From an uncultured Clostridia bacterium (lineage in GTDB: Bacteria > Bacillota > Clostridia > Oscillospirales > Acutalibacteraceae), in NCBI GenBank assembly GCA_944384855.1, contig CALWUY010000011.1, positions 1-64,000 on the forward strand: a DNA stretch of 64,000 nucleotides, written 5' to 3'. The notes under the pieces were generated by a model. It worked only from the letters and a program-made list of their open reading frames with translations, was not told the DNA's origin and did not search any database. Below are positions 1 to 8,580 of the stretch, in pieces. A program made the position numbers and the translations under genes. Position 1 is the stretch's first letter; each line of letters starts with the position of its first letter.

Positions 1-863
1 TGCCGGAGGAAAATCCCGTGACTTATTTTATGATCTCTCTGATCATTCAACAGCTATACAGAGAAATCCTCGCCGTGGCTGATGAAAACAAGGGTAAGCT
101 CAAAAACCGCTGTATTTTCTTCTGCGACGAGTTCGGGACGCTTCCTAAAATTGAATCTGCAGAGATGATGTTTTCTGCATCTCGTTCTCGCCGCCTGCAG
201 ATTGTGCCGATTATCCAATCATTCTCACAGCTTGACAAAAATTACGGAAAGGAAGGCGCAGAGATTATAGTCGACAATACTCAGCTTACTATATGCGGTG
301 GCTTCGCTCCGAACAGTAGCTCTGCTGATGTTGTATCTAAATCAATGGGAAGCAGAACTGTAATGTCCGGCTCAGTATCACGAAGCAAAAATGATCCGTC
401 ACAGTCTTTGCAAATGATTGAAAGACCGCTTATGACTCCTGATGAACTCAAGTCCTTGCCAAAAGGACAGTTCATTGTTATGAAGACAGGCGTTCATCCA
501 ATGAAGGTAAAACTAAAACTCTTCTTCAAATGGGGTATTGAGTTTGAAGAAAGTAATGAGTACGAACTGCAAGGTCATGAAAACCGCACAGTCGAGTACG
601 CTGATAAGAAGGAAATTATGGACGGCATCGTGAAGAAGTATCATCAAGATTGGTTATTGCCTCCTCAAAAGAGTCAGGCAGATGCTGACACAGGCGGTCA
701 GAGTCAGATACAGAGTGAGTCAAATGAGCCGAATCAGTCTCAAACGGCTGTTAGTGATGAAAAGAAAAATAAGTCAGGTAAAGACGGAGGTCGGGGATTA
801 AAAACAACCGCACCAATCAATCGTGACAAAGCTTCGGAGGTGAATCCAAGTGAACAGACTTAA
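1..863 (+). CDS. VirD4/TraG-family type IV coupling protein, C-terminal part (left-truncated)
   Basis: The frame is open from base 3 to the TAA at 861-863, so the gene begins outside the window; the GTG at 18 is an internal valine. Type IV coupling proteins are membrane-bound ATPases that pass relaxase-bound DNA to the conjugation channel. The visible part carries a Walker B-like stretch, CIFFCDEFGTLPKI, followed by the SRSRRLQIVPIIQSFSQL segment typical of the TraG/TraD core. A hydrophilic tail rich in Gln, Ser and Lys begins near base 670 and is probably disordered. The last 14 bases overlap the next gene, so the two are translationally coupled. The pairing of coupling protein and small winged-helix protein is usual in Tn1549-like integrative conjugative elements of Clostridia. 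The Walker A half lies outside, so activity cannot be judged. Confidence 0.9.
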   Translation, partial: PEENPVTYFMISLIIQQLYREILAVADENKGKLKNRCIFFCDEFGTLPKIESAEMMFSASRSRRLQIVPIIQSFSQLDKNYGKEGAEIIVDNTQLTICGGFAPNSSSADVVSKSMGSRTVMSGSVSRSKNDPSQSLQMIERPLMTPDELKSLPKGQFIVMKTGVHPMKVKLKLFFKWGIEFEESNEYELQGHENRTVEYADKKEIMDGIVKKYHQDWLLPPQKSQADADTGGQSQIQSESNEPNQSQTAVSDEKKNKSGKDGGRGLKTTAPINRDKASEVNPSEQT

Positions 864-1110
864 TTTTTTGTATCAGATGAATTTAGCACACCGAGCGATA
901 TCTGTATATACCTATCTTTCTGACCGTGCCAACAAGCAAGGCGAATGTTGGCCGTCTATACCCACCATTGCATCAGATCTCAAACTGTCGCAGTCAACTG
1001 TTCGCAGAGCATTAAAAGACCTGCGCAAAGAAGGTTTACTCGAAACCGAGCAGCGTTACCGAGTCAAAGGCGGAAACAGCAGTCTGCTGTATAAAATAAA
1101 GACAAAATAA
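850..1110 (+). CDS. Small winged helix-turn-helix protein of a conjugative element
   Basis: An 86-residue protein with a GTG start that overlaps the end of the coupling-protein gene; GGAGG at 836-840 is the ribosome binding site. Residues about 10-70 form a helix-turn-helix/winged-helix domain of the HTH_36 or replication-initiator type: CWPSIPTIASDLKLSQSTV is the recognition helix region, followed by the wing and a GGNSSLLYKIK end. Such proteins commonly sit directly after virD4 in Firmicute conjugative elements and are presumed DNA-binding regulators of transfer or replication; the exact target is unknown. A good stem-loop with a T-rich tail follows immediately, so this is the last gene of its transfer operon. 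Confidence 0.8.
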   Translation: MNRLNFLYQMNLAHRAISVYTYLSDRANKQGECWPSIPTIASDLKLSQSTVRRALKDLRKEGLLETEQRYRVKGGNSSLLYKIKTK

Positions 1111-1112
1111 AA

Positions 1113-1139
1113 AAATCCCCTTCACCAAGGGGTTATTAT
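1113..1139 (+). terminator. Rho-independent terminator of the conjugation operon
   Basis: The arms CCCCTT (1117-1122) and AAGGGG (1127-1132) enclose the loop CACC. An A-run precedes the stem and TTATTATA follows it. It lies three bases after the stop of the winged-helix gene. Confidence 0.8.
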
Positions 1140-1373
1140 ACCTACTTGGTGGCAGGGGGGTCCTGCCATGATGATAGGAGAAAGTGAACCTACCAACACG
1201 AATAAACTTACGGCAGAATAAATGATAAGGTAAACATAAGTGGCTTAATTTATAGAAGTAATAAATAGTCGGAATCCGTTGGCTAATTAACCCTTTTTAT
1301 TTATGTTGTTTAAAAACTATAAAAAATGATTTTGATATGATATAATAAAACAAATCGACAAAATTAAAGGCTA
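1140..1373. other. Non-coding stretch after the conjugative operon, with one small hairpin
   Basis: No plausible gene is seen. A perfect 7-bp inverted repeat, TGGCAGG/CCTGCCA, spans 1150-1168 with a GGGGT loop. The core TGGCAGGGGG recurs at 42134-42143, just after the intact serine recombinase gene. This may be an element-end signal or coincidence. The rest is AT-rich. Confidence 0.4.
1318..1346 (+). promoter_or_regulatory. Extended -10 promoter ahead of the CYTH remnant
   Basis: TATAAT at 1341-1346 is preceded by TG at 1338-1339, making an extended -10 element (TGnTATAAT). The -35 region (TATAAA, 1318-1323) is poor. It probably drove the CYTH gene before it decayed. Confidence 0.45.
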
Positions 1374-1390
1374 ATGAATGATGGATTGGA

Positions 1391-1768
1391 GGTACACTTA
1401 TATATCAAAAATCACTTCAAAAGTTATTATCTAAGTGTGACGAGGAATATGACTTTTTTGAACATACATTGCAGGCTAATTATTATTACGACACAGAAGA
1501 TAACGCACTTAACCGTTCCAAAACTACTGTCCGTATTCGTCATAACCATAATAAGATGAAATTGCAGATAAAAAAGGATCGAACCTAAAATGGCGCTTTA
1601 TATGTAAGTGATGAGTACAGTGGCAGTGTGGATGAGTTGTCGTCTGCATTAAGAATTCCTGATGTGCAAGAAACTGTGATATTAAAAGGGGTTTTGATTA
1701 CTGAAAGAAAGATTTATACTTTTGGCGAGAATAGTACCATTTGTTTTGATGAAAATATGTATCTTGGT
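1391..1768 (+). pseudogene. CYTH-domain (adenylate cyclase CyaB/thiamine triphosphatase fold) pseudogene
   Basis: Reading in the frame of base 1391 gives the N-terminal half of a CYTH domain: EEYDFFEHTLQANYYYDTED followed by a segment ending in TVRIRHNHNKMKLQIKKD. CYTH proteins bind triphosphorylated ligands in a beta-barrel tunnel; the NYYYDT and RIR elements are typical. An in-frame TAA at 1587-1589 interrupts the gene, after which the same frame resumes with VILKGVLITERKIYTFGE and ICFDENMYLG, again CYTH-like. The domain stops before its final acidic strand, because at about 1768-1776 it runs into a different gene fragment. There is a GGAGG at 1386-1390 but no good start codon behind it. 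Nonfunctional; the assignment rests on motif recognition only. Confidence 0.65.
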
Positions 1769-1769
1769 G

Positions 1770-2190
1770 TTACAATACTTGAGAAAAACTAAAGGTCTTT
1801 CTCAAGAAGACCTTGCGGATAAAATTGGAGTATCAAGACAAGCGGTTTAAAAATGGGAAAATGAACAAAGCGCGCCGGATGATATAGAAAAGATTATTAT
1901 AATGAGCGAGTTTTTTGAGATTACAACCGACTAAATTCTCAAAGGCACAGAGCCGGTTAATATAATTAACAAAAAAACGATATATTCTCTGTATTTGGGA
2001 TTTGCAGCAATATTTGGAATCATAGCAGGAATTTGGTCTTTTGCGGCAAATAGATTTCGTATAGTTGAATGTTGCTTTATAATGATAGCAGGAGCTGTGA
2101 TTGAGTGCGCCGCAGCATTGATTGTTCAAGCGATATCTAATTTCGCTATAAAAAATAAATGCTGTACCTACGGTTTTAGCTTATTTAATC
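1770..2190 (+). pseudogene. XRE-family HTH regulator pseudogene with C-terminal membrane segments
   Basis: The frame of base 1773 reads QYLRKTKGLSQEDLADKIGV, then SRQAV, a TAA at 1848-1850 where serine is expected, and KWENEQSAPDDIEKIIIMSE. That is a textbook HTH_3 DNA-binding domain. A second TAA lies at 1932-1934 within the usual YLLKG linker. After it come two hydrophobic segments around GFAAIFGIIAGIWSF and FIMIAGAVIECAAALIVQA, so the intact gene encoded a membrane-tethered XRE regulator. There is no start codon: the first residues were lost at the junction with the CYTH remnant. Both stops are consistent with point mutation in a long-dead gene. Confidence 0.7.
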
Positions 2191-2231
2191 GCCCTTTGCG
2201 AAAGGTGATCCTTGCACGAAGGGCCTTTATT
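2191..2231 (+). terminator. Possible terminator after the XRE remnant
   Basis: GCCCTT (2191-2196) and AAGGGC (2219-2224) can pair around an interrupted stem and are followed by CTTTATTT. The loop is long, so strength is doubtful. Confidence 0.35.
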
Positions 2232-2407
2232 TATGCAAATATTCGCGAACACAGAGTAAGCCGCCTTGCTTTATATAGCCGGCGCAAAGAGTGGATTTTG
2301 CTATGAGTAAGCTTTTGTCATATGTACCCATGAACTAATTTTGCGGCGGCAGGCTGTTATTCTGCTGCTTTAGGTTACTTTTTGCTGTTTTGTATTTTTA
2401 TGCTGGT

Positions 2408-3238
2408 TTACAGCTTCCGGTGATTTTTCCTGTATTCCTGCGGAGACATACCGTACCTTTTGCGGAAAACTCGGCTGAAATATGTGACATCATTGAATCC
2501 GGAAGCAAGCGCAGCGTCTATTATTTTGATATTGCCGTCAAGAATTAGGTCTACTGCGTTTTGCAATTTTATCCGATTGAGATATTCGTTGAAGCTAATA
2601 CCGACGTGCTGTTTGAAGAGTCTGCCTAAATATTGATCGTTATATCCGAGACGTTTTGCTAAATCATTCAGTGTAGGAAGCGGATCTTCATAGATAAGAT
2701 TGTTTATGATATATTTTATAGGTTCAGGGAATTTTTCATTTTGGATGTGGTGAAATCTTGAAATTTTTTCGGATGTCATGGTTGCTATAACAGAAGCGGT
2801 TTTAGCCAGTATATCTTCATCAAAGCTGCTTTCAGCCTGATAAAGCAGCTTTTTGGCTTTATTGAAAGAAATACCGTACATGAGGCAGCTTCTTTTAAGC
2901 TTTGCTTCCGATTTTTCAGGATCCTTGAGGAGATTGCCGATAAAAACTGTAGCTATATGTTTGTTCTCCGAAAATACAGGCTGTGCAAGTTCGTACAGAC
3001 CGTGCGGGCATATACCGCTTCGCTTTCCTTTGCATGCAAAATATTCCGTACTGTTTCTGTACCGTATGCACCGGCTCATACCGATACTGGTGGATTTTAT
3101 ATAATTGCATAAAGGGCTTCTGTGTATTCTGTGCGAAAAATCAAGATTGAGAATTTGTGCAGTAAAGTTGTTGCACCATACGCAAATGACATATTTATGA
3201 TCGTATTCGAGCAGTTCGATCCATTCTTGCAGTTCCAT
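2408..3238 (-). CDS. PocR-domain AraC-family transcriptional regulator
   Basis: A 276-residue regulator starting at ATG 3238 behind GGGAG. Residues 1-165 match a PocR sensory domain: a cysteine-rich pattern (SPLCNYIK, MSRCIRYRN, YFACKGKRSGICPHG) followed by a PAS-like GNLL segment. PocR domains are proposed to bind small carbohydrate derivatives. Residues about 175-276 are the AraC/XylS double helix-turn-helix, with LAKRLGYNDQYLGRLFKQ as the first and IDAALASGFNDVTYFSRVFR as the second helix pair, ending in YGMSPQEYRK. It is divergent from the FAD oxidoreductase, whose promoter has a good -10 but a poor -35, as expected for an AraC-activated gene. It may also control the large glycan locus downstream; that is inference. 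Confidence 0.88.
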   Translation of the reverse strand: MELQEWIELLEYDHKYVICVWCNNFTAQILNLDFSHRIHRSPLCNYIKSTSIGMSRCIRYRNSTEYFACKGKRSGICPHGLYELAQPVFSENKHIATVFIGNLLKDPEKSEAKLKRSCLMYGISFNKAKKLLYQAESSFDEDILAKTASVIATMTSEKISRFHHIQNEKFPEPIKYIINNLIYEDPLPTLNDLAKRLGYNDQYLGRLFKQHVGISFNEYLNRIKLQNAVDLILDGNIKIIDAALASGFNDVTYFSRVFRKRYGMSPQEYRKNHRKL

Positions 3239-3269
3239 TGTTTTCTCCCGTTATCAGTTTTTAAATCAT

Positions 3270-3298
3270 ATTATAATAAAAAATGTATTATTTGTCCA
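3270..3298 (-). promoter_or_regulatory. Promoter of the PocR-AraC gene
   Basis: On the minus strand TGGACA (3298-3293) and TATAAT (3275-3270) are separated by 17 bases, close to the sigma-A consensus. It lies 32 bases upstream of the start codon. Confidence 0.65.
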
Positions 3299-3342
3299 GC
3301 TTTTTTATCACAAAAAATCGAGTAAAAAGTTGATTTATATTG

Positions 3343-3348
3343 TATAAT
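3343..3348 (+). promoter_or_regulatory. -10 element of the FAD oxidoreductase promoter
   Basis: TATAAT at 3343-3348 lies 26 bases before the start. No recognisable -35 lies at the right distance, which fits a promoter that needs an activator such as the divergent AraC protein. Confidence 0.45.
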
Positions 3349-3373
3349 TTAAAATAAAGAGAGGCGATGCTAT

Positions 3374-4639
3374 ATGGGAAAATACGATATAACTGTTGTC
3401 GGAGGAGGATTTGCCGGCGTATCGGCGGCAATAGCCGCGGCAAGAGCCGGAAGAAGCGTTCTTCTGCTTGAGAAAGGCGGAATGCTCGGAGGAGCAGCAT
3501 CGAATTGCTTGGTTCTGCCGTTTATGAGTTATTCTACAAATATGAGAACTTCTGACGGCAGAAGCGAAAGAGTAGATCTCGTACGAGGTATCTTCCGCGA
3601 GTTTATAAATGAATTGCAAAAAACCGGCGGCGGCGATAAGCACAGCTATAATACAGAATATTTGAAAATAGTGCTTGACCGTATGATAAGAAAAAGCGGC
3701 GCCGATGTATTGTTTCATTCAACTGTTACAGCAGCTAACCGCAGCGGAAGAAAAATAACATCACTTGATTTTCATACGGCGGCAGGGACAATGACCGTAT
3801 CCTCAGACATATACATAGATGCAACGGGCGACGCGGAACTTTCTGCGGCTGCGGGATGCGGATTCACTCTCGGCAGAGAGGAAGATAATCTCTGTCAGCC
3901 TATGACGCTGTGTTTCAGGATGTCCGGCGTAAGTTACCGCGATGTTATGCGCTGTCTGCCGGATATTCAGAAGCTTTACATAAAATTCAGAGAGAGCGGG
4001 GAAATAAGCAATCCGCGCGAAGATATATTGGTATTTCCCACATTCAATGAAAATGTAGTCCATTTCAACTCCACACGCATAGTAAAGCTTAATCCGACAG
4101 ATCCGTTTGAGCTTACGCAGGCAGAATTTGAGGCAAGGGAGCAGATGCTGGAACTTTCATCCTTTCTAAAGGAAAATTTTGAAATATTCAGAAATGCCGA
4201 AATAGTTTCCGCTGCTCCGTCTATAGGCATCCGTGAAAGCCGTATGGTGAATGGAATGCACATTTTGACCGGGGATGAGCTGGTAAGCACGGTGAAATTT
4301 TCCGATGCAATAGCTGCCGGAAATTATGATATAGATATACATAATCCAAGCGGCAGCGGAACATCTCATTACTTTTTCCCTGAAGGAGAATATTATACCA
4401 TCCCTTACCGCAGCCTTGTGGCGGCAGATGCAGATAATCTGCTGATTGCCGGCCGCTGTATTTCATGCGATCACAGAGCGCAGGCTTCAATAAGGATTAT
4501 GCCTATATGCGCAGCCACAGGTGAGGCTGCCGGAACTGCAGCGGCAAAAGCTGCCGAAAGCGGCTGCTGCGTTAAGGATGCAGATATATCTTTAATCCAA
4601 AAGACGCTCAGAGAAAACGGTGCGTTTATCGGTATTTAG
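3374..4639 (+). CDS. FAD-dependent oxidoreductase (FAD_oxidored family)
   Basis: A 421-residue flavoprotein. The N-terminus, DITVVGGGFAGVSAAIAAAR, is a Rossmann FAD-binding fold, followed by the acidic end of beta-2 in VLLLEKGGMLGG. The middle YIDATGDAELSAAAG and the C-terminal LLIAGRCISCDHRAQASIRI and GEAAGTAAA motifs are typical of the PF12831 group of glucose-inhibited-division-like/succinate-dehydrogenase-type oxidoreductases often found in sugar and glycan loci. No signal peptide is present, so it is cytoplasmic. The substrate cannot be told from sequence; a role in oxidising or reducing a released sugar is inferred from context. The ribosome binding site is GAGAGGCG. It stands alone, divergent from the PocR-AraC regulator, and a weak stem (TATATGTC 4645-4652/GACATATA 4661-4668) follows. 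Confidence 0.85.
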   Translation: MGKYDITVVGGGFAGVSAAIAAARAGRSVLLLEKGGMLGGAASNCLVLPFMSYSTNMRTSDGRSERVDLVRGIFREFINELQKTGGGDKHSYNTEYLKIVLDRMIRKSGADVLFHSTVTAANRSGRKITSLDFHTAAGTMTVSSDIYIDATGDAELSAAAGCGFTLGREEDNLCQPMTLCFRMSGVSYRDVMRCLPDIQKLYIKFRESGEISNPREDILVFPTFNENVVHFNSTRIVKLNPTDPFELTQAEFEAREQMLELSSFLKENFEIFRNAEIVSAAPSIGIRESRMVNGMHILTGDELVSTVKFSDAIAAGNYDIDIHNPSGSGTSHYFFPEGEYYTIPYRSLVAADADNLLIAGRCISCDHRAQASIRIMPICAATGEAAGTAAAKAAESGCCVKDADISLIQKTLRENGAFIGI

Positions 4640-5085
4640 TATTTTATATGTCGGTAAGCTGACATATAATGATAGAACTTCACGAACCGTTTTTTCCAAT
4701 ACTATGCTGCTGAAAATACACATGTCTGCTTTGTGTAACAGTACGCAGCGGTACAGATGCAGGCACAGATTAATAAATATATAAACGAAAATATTCAATA
4801 TGTATTAAAAAAGGAGGTGCAAATATAAACATATTGCTGTTTGCAGGCAGTTTTATTGACTTAGCAACAATAGGTGTTTTACCTGTCAGGCAGTAACATC
4901 AAAGCACGGAAATTAAAAAACGAATATATAAACGCCTGTTTGTCTGTATATATTAAACTGAAAAGTAATGTCAGCTTATATTCATTTTATATTATGTTAT
5001 AAATAATTAAACAAAAAGGCACTTTTAACAATATATTTGACAGAAAAATTCAAAAAATTATCAAAAATTTTTAAGGAGGATGACC
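4640..5085 (+). other. 446-base AT-rich leader region ahead of the glycan locus
   Basis: No gene was found. There is a weak 8-bp stem at 4645-4668. An orphan Shine-Dalgarno AAGGAGGTG (4811-4819) is followed by no usable start codon before a TAA. TTGACA at 5037-5042 with TATCAA at 5059-5064 (16-base spacer) is a possible promoter, but it would give a leader of only a few bases before the AAGGAGG at 5074-5080. A long regulatory leader is plausible for a locus of this size. Confidence 0.35.
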
Positions 5086-8000
5086 ATGAAAGCGTTAAAA
5101 AAATCAATAAGTATATTTTGTGCCATATCTATGATACTCGGCATGCTTGCGGGAAATTTGGTGACCGCAGAGAAAGTCTCGCAGAGCATGGCAGGAAATG
5201 TTTCCTGCTGGTGGGCAGGCGGCAGTTTTGCGGAAAACAGACGTTCGGAATACAGCGTCTCGTCAAGATGGGCGTACGATTCGGCGTCTGACAGCTATAC
5301 CAGAAGCGGCGCAGATACCGGCTGGCATGATCACAATGTAGCAATGCTTTTCGGTGGCAGCAGTTATGAGGAATTTATTTTTGAATTCGATTTGGCCTTA
5401 AGCGAACAGAAATTTAATGAGGACGGCACCAAAAACAGCGCTCCGGCCGTATGGCTTCAGTTTGGTGCGGATCCCGCGGAAGCCCCGCAGGATACAGTAG
5501 ACGCGGGCGGCGAATATATTTATCTGGCAGCCTCTTATGACATTGATGATGAGATTTTCAGTGCGGTTTCCTGTTTTTATAATGCGGATACGCCGGATGG
5601 ACAATGGGGCGGCACTGTTTCGGATTTTAATGCTGCGACCGTTCATCATGTAAAGCTTTCGGTACTCGGAGGAAGAAGGTCGCTGAGTGTTGACGGCAGA
5701 GTATTGTACGATCAGCCGACCGTCTCCGGATATACCGGAGGATATGTAGGAGTAGGTACCGGCTGGCAGAATACGGTAATATCTAATGCCAGGCTTTACG
5801 GCAACGACCCTGATGTACTTTTTGACGGATGGAGCGCATACAGCTCTGACAGTCAGAATACATTTTATGTTCAAGATGCCGCTGCGGCAGGCACCGTCGG
5901 TGATAACTGGCAGCAGTGTTCTGAAAATATGATATCGCCTAAATCCAGCAGTGTAATGAATATACTCTATTCTGACAGTATATATACGGAATTTGAAATG
6001 GAATTTGATTACATATCTGATGTAGACACTCTTTATGTAGGCTTCGGCGCACAGCAGACAGGCGGAGAAATAATGACACAAGGTCAGCTTTCAGATCCCT
6101 CGCCGGCGGTAATACGAATAACAAGGTCGGGTCAGGGTGCGTTTGCAGATCCGAATGCCGCAGATGGTATCGGCTGGTTTCCGAACACCGGCGGAACACT
6201 TTTCACAACGCCGGAACAGCAGAAGGCTGTGCATACCGCAAAAATAACGGTTACCGGCAATCAGATAACGCTTACGCTCGACGGAAAGACACGCGGCAGT
6301 ATAAATATACAGAACTATGACGGCGGTTATGTCTTCCTGATGAGCCGCAGTGAAAATGATGCATTTTCGTGTCCTGTATTCCTTGACACTGATGTGAACA
6401 GTATGTTCGCCGATTATACGTCATACGAAGCCGAAACGAATGATGGAGCGACATTCTGGCAGACCGGACTTGCAAAGCAAGATAAGGTTTCGGAAAACTG
6501 GCAGTATAAGTCGGACGGGAGGATAGCGCCTAAAACCGGCTCCACCACCAGCTTCCTTTTTACAAACAAAACATATACTGATTTTGAGATGACATTTGAC
6601 TTTACAAGCCAGAAAAATGTCTATATAGGCTTCGGCTCGGATGAGCCGGGCGCTGTGCTGCAAAAAGGCGCTGTTTCAGATCCAAGCCCATATGTGATAC
6701 GCCTGAATAACAACGGACTGCATCATTTTGCTCCGTCGAATGACAGCGGCAGTTCAAGTATACCTTACAATAATGAAAAGTGGAATATGGTAAATGATGA
6801 TTCGTCTATCGTATATAACTGCAAAATAGTAGTCAATGACGGTTGGATGTCTCTTTATATCAATGGTATAATGAGCGATCACCTGCAGGAACTGCCGCAT
6901 TATGAGGGCGGATACATTTATATCCAGTCCGGATACAGTTCTGAATCAATATCGCTTCCGGAAATCAGAGAAATAGGTCTTGACAGCAGCTTTAATGAAA
7001 ATTTCACTGCTTACCGCTCCAACAGCTTTTCAACTGTGGAAATAGACGAAGGTATTACGACCAGCACCAAAACTTCGCCGTATTGGGCAAGCGGCCTTGC
7101 GCCGGACGGTGATCCGTCTGCCAACTGGTACAAGGGAGCGGACGGTATGTATACAAAAAGCAGGAGCGGCATTATGTCCACTTTGTATCTTGACGGGATT
7201 TATGATCAGAACTTCAGGATAAGCTTTGATTACGCAGTCCCTAATGCAAACGGAAATTACGGGCTTTTTGTCGGCATAGGAAATGAAACACCCGGCGATG
7301 ATTGGTTCCGCGCGGAAGACAGCCGTACAGCAAACATAATAAGGCTTCAAAGGATCGCAGGCGCCGGCTTCTCACCGGATGAAGCGGATCTTCTCAGCAA
7401 TACCTGGGTAATCGGCGGATTTGAGATAAGCGAATGGGATTCTTCAAAAGCACACTCTGCAGTGATAGAGGTAATGTATGATACGGTATATATGTATCTT
7501 GACGGGGTCTATATTGGCAGCGCGCCGCTTGTGAATTACGAGGCAGGAGGCATATTCTTAGCTGCTGAAACCTTTGGAGTAAAATTTACGCAGCCGGTCA
7601 TAGAGAGCATCTCGCCGGCAAAGTACGGTGATGAGCAGAGCACAGCTTACGGGAAATCGGCTCTCTTTATAGGTGACAGCATCTGTGACGGCGCGGGCGA
7701 TCTTGCCGCGTGGGCAGGACGTCTCGGCTGGCACTTTGATTTGGATTATACCAATATCGCTCAGGGCGGCTGGATAATAGCGGACGATGCAGCTACCGGA
7801 CTCAGCAGTATCCAGACCCAGCTTACGGATCAGCGCTGCTATGAATACGATTACATTATAGTCGAAGGCGGAATTAACGACATAATGCAGAATGTAAATA
7901 TCAATCCGGAATACTGCAAGCTTGGAGAGATTTCAGCTTCATACAACATTGAGGATTTTGATACAACCACCGCTGCCGGCGGACTTGAGGCAATTTTTTA

Positions 8001-8478
8001 CAATGCTACTTATATTTACGGAAATGATACAAAGATAGGCTTTATTATGACTCCCAAGCCGTCGGATAACTGGATAAAGGATTGGGTGACCGCGGAGATA
8101 TATGTGGATACTTATCTTGCAATATGCGAAAAGTGGAACGTAGAGGTTCTTAACCTCTGGGATGATGAAGCGGTGGAAACGGCTTTTTCCGGAAACAGCG
8201 GTTTATATACCGACGGACTTCACCCTTCTTATAAAGGCTACGATTATCTTGATGCCTCGGTTGCAGGATGGTTTGAAGGTCTTGAATCTACCGGATATGC
8301 CGGACGCGGACATATAAATTCAGACGGAGAAATAGATATACGTGATTTGATTTGTATGAAAAAGCTACTTTCGGAATCTGAGCCGGATTATCTTTATTCC
8401 GCAGATCTTAACAGCGACGGCAGTTTTAACAGTATAGATCTTTTAGAAATGCGAAAATATCTTTTAAAAATAATTTAA
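5086..8478 (+). CDS. Secreted multi-module protein: four concanavalin-like modules, SGNH hydrolase, dockerin
   Basis: A protein of 1130 residues. AAGGAGG at 5074-5080 sits six bases before ATG 5086, which is preferred over the in-frame ATG at 5080. Residues 1-30 are a signal peptide. Residues about 40-845 hold four copies of a roughly 200-residue beta-sandwich module, each with a W-rich start, a YTDFEMxFD-like strand, a (V/I)GFG strand, a long IxLxxDG strand and an ending GGYxFxxS; these resemble LamG/DUF1080 folds. Residues about 858-1065 are an SGNH/GDSL hydrolase: IGDSICDG (nucleophile Ser), AQGG, GGINDI and DGLHP (catalytic Asp-His). The last 55 residues are a type I dockerin with two Ca-binding repeats (NSDGEIDIRDL, NSDGSFNSIDL). 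Likely a carbohydrate esterase attached to a cohesin-bearing scaffold. It is the first gene of the large glycan locus. Confidence 0.85.
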   Translation: MKALKKSISIFCAISMILGMLAGNLVTAEKVSQSMAGNVSCWWAGGSFAENRRSEYSVSSRWAYDSASDSYTRSGADTGWHDHNVAMLFGGSSYEEFIFEFDLALSEQKFNEDGTKNSAPAVWLQFGADPAEAPQDTVDAGGEYIYLAASYDIDDEIFSAVSCFYNADTPDGQWGGTVSDFNAATVHHVKLSVLGGRRSLSVDGRVLYDQPTVSGYTGGYVGVGTGWQNTVISNARLYGNDPDVLFDGWSAYSSDSQNTFYVQDAAAAGTVGDNWQQCSENMISPKSSSVMNILYSDSIYTEFEMEFDYISDVDTLYVGFGAQQTGGEIMTQGQLSDPSPAVIRITRSGQGAFADPNAADGIGWFPNTGGTLFTTPEQQKAVHTAKITVTGNQITLTLDGKTRGSINIQNYDGGYVFLMSRSENDAFSCPVFLDTDVNSMFADYTSYEAETNDGATFWQTGLAKQDKVSENWQYKSDGRIAPKTGSTTSFLFTNKTYTDFEMTFDFTSQKNVYIGFGSDEPGAVLQKGAVSDPSPYVIRLNNNGLHHFAPSNDSGSSSIPYNNEKWNMVNDDSSIVYNCKIVVNDGWMSLYINGIMSDHLQELPHYEGGYIYIQSGYSSESISLPEIREIGLDSSFNENFTAYRSNSFSTVEIDEGITTSTKTSPYWASGLAPDGDPSANWYKGADGMYTKSRSGIMSTLYLDGIYDQNFRISFDYAVPNANGNYGLFVGIGNETPGDDWFRAEDSRTANIIRLQRIAGAGFSPDEADLLSNTWVIGGFEISEWDSSKAHSAVIEVMYDTVYMYLDGVYIGSAPLVNYEAGGIFLAAETFGVKFTQPVIESISPAKYGDEQSTAYGKSALFIGDSICDGAGDLAAWAGRLGWHFDLDYTNIAQGGWIIADDAATGLSSIQTQLTDQRCYEYDYIIVEGGINDIMQNVNINPEYCKLGEISASYNIEDFDTTTAAGGLEAIFYNATYIYGNDTKIGFIMTPKPSDNWIKDWVTAEIYVDTYLAICEKWNVEVLNLWDDEAVETAFSGNSGLYTDGLHPSYKGYDYLDASVAGWFEGLESTGYAGRGHINSDGEIDIRDLICMKKLLSESEPDYLYSADLNSDGSFNSIDLLEMRKYLLKII

Positions 8479-8509
8479 AACCTTTTAAATCTTTGATACA
8501 CAGATTCTA

Positions 8510-8544
8510 CGGAATCCGCGCAGCAAAATTGTGTGCGGATTCCG
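8510..8544 (+). repeat. Intergenic stem-loop between the first two locus genes
   Basis: CGGAATCCGCGCA (8510-8522) pairs with TGTGCGGATTCCG (8532-8544) over 13 bp with one G-T. No T-tract follows, so it looks like an mRNA-stabilising or processing hairpin rather than a terminator. Confidence 0.55.
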
Positions 8545-8580
8545 CCGGCAGAACGGTATTTTTATAAAGGAGAAAAAAAT

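Noticed and set aside
5398-6081. A 227-codon minus-strand frame inside the SGNH/dockerin protein gene
   Set aside because: It has no ribosome binding site or recognisable domain and is rich in residues expected from the antisense of the real gene.
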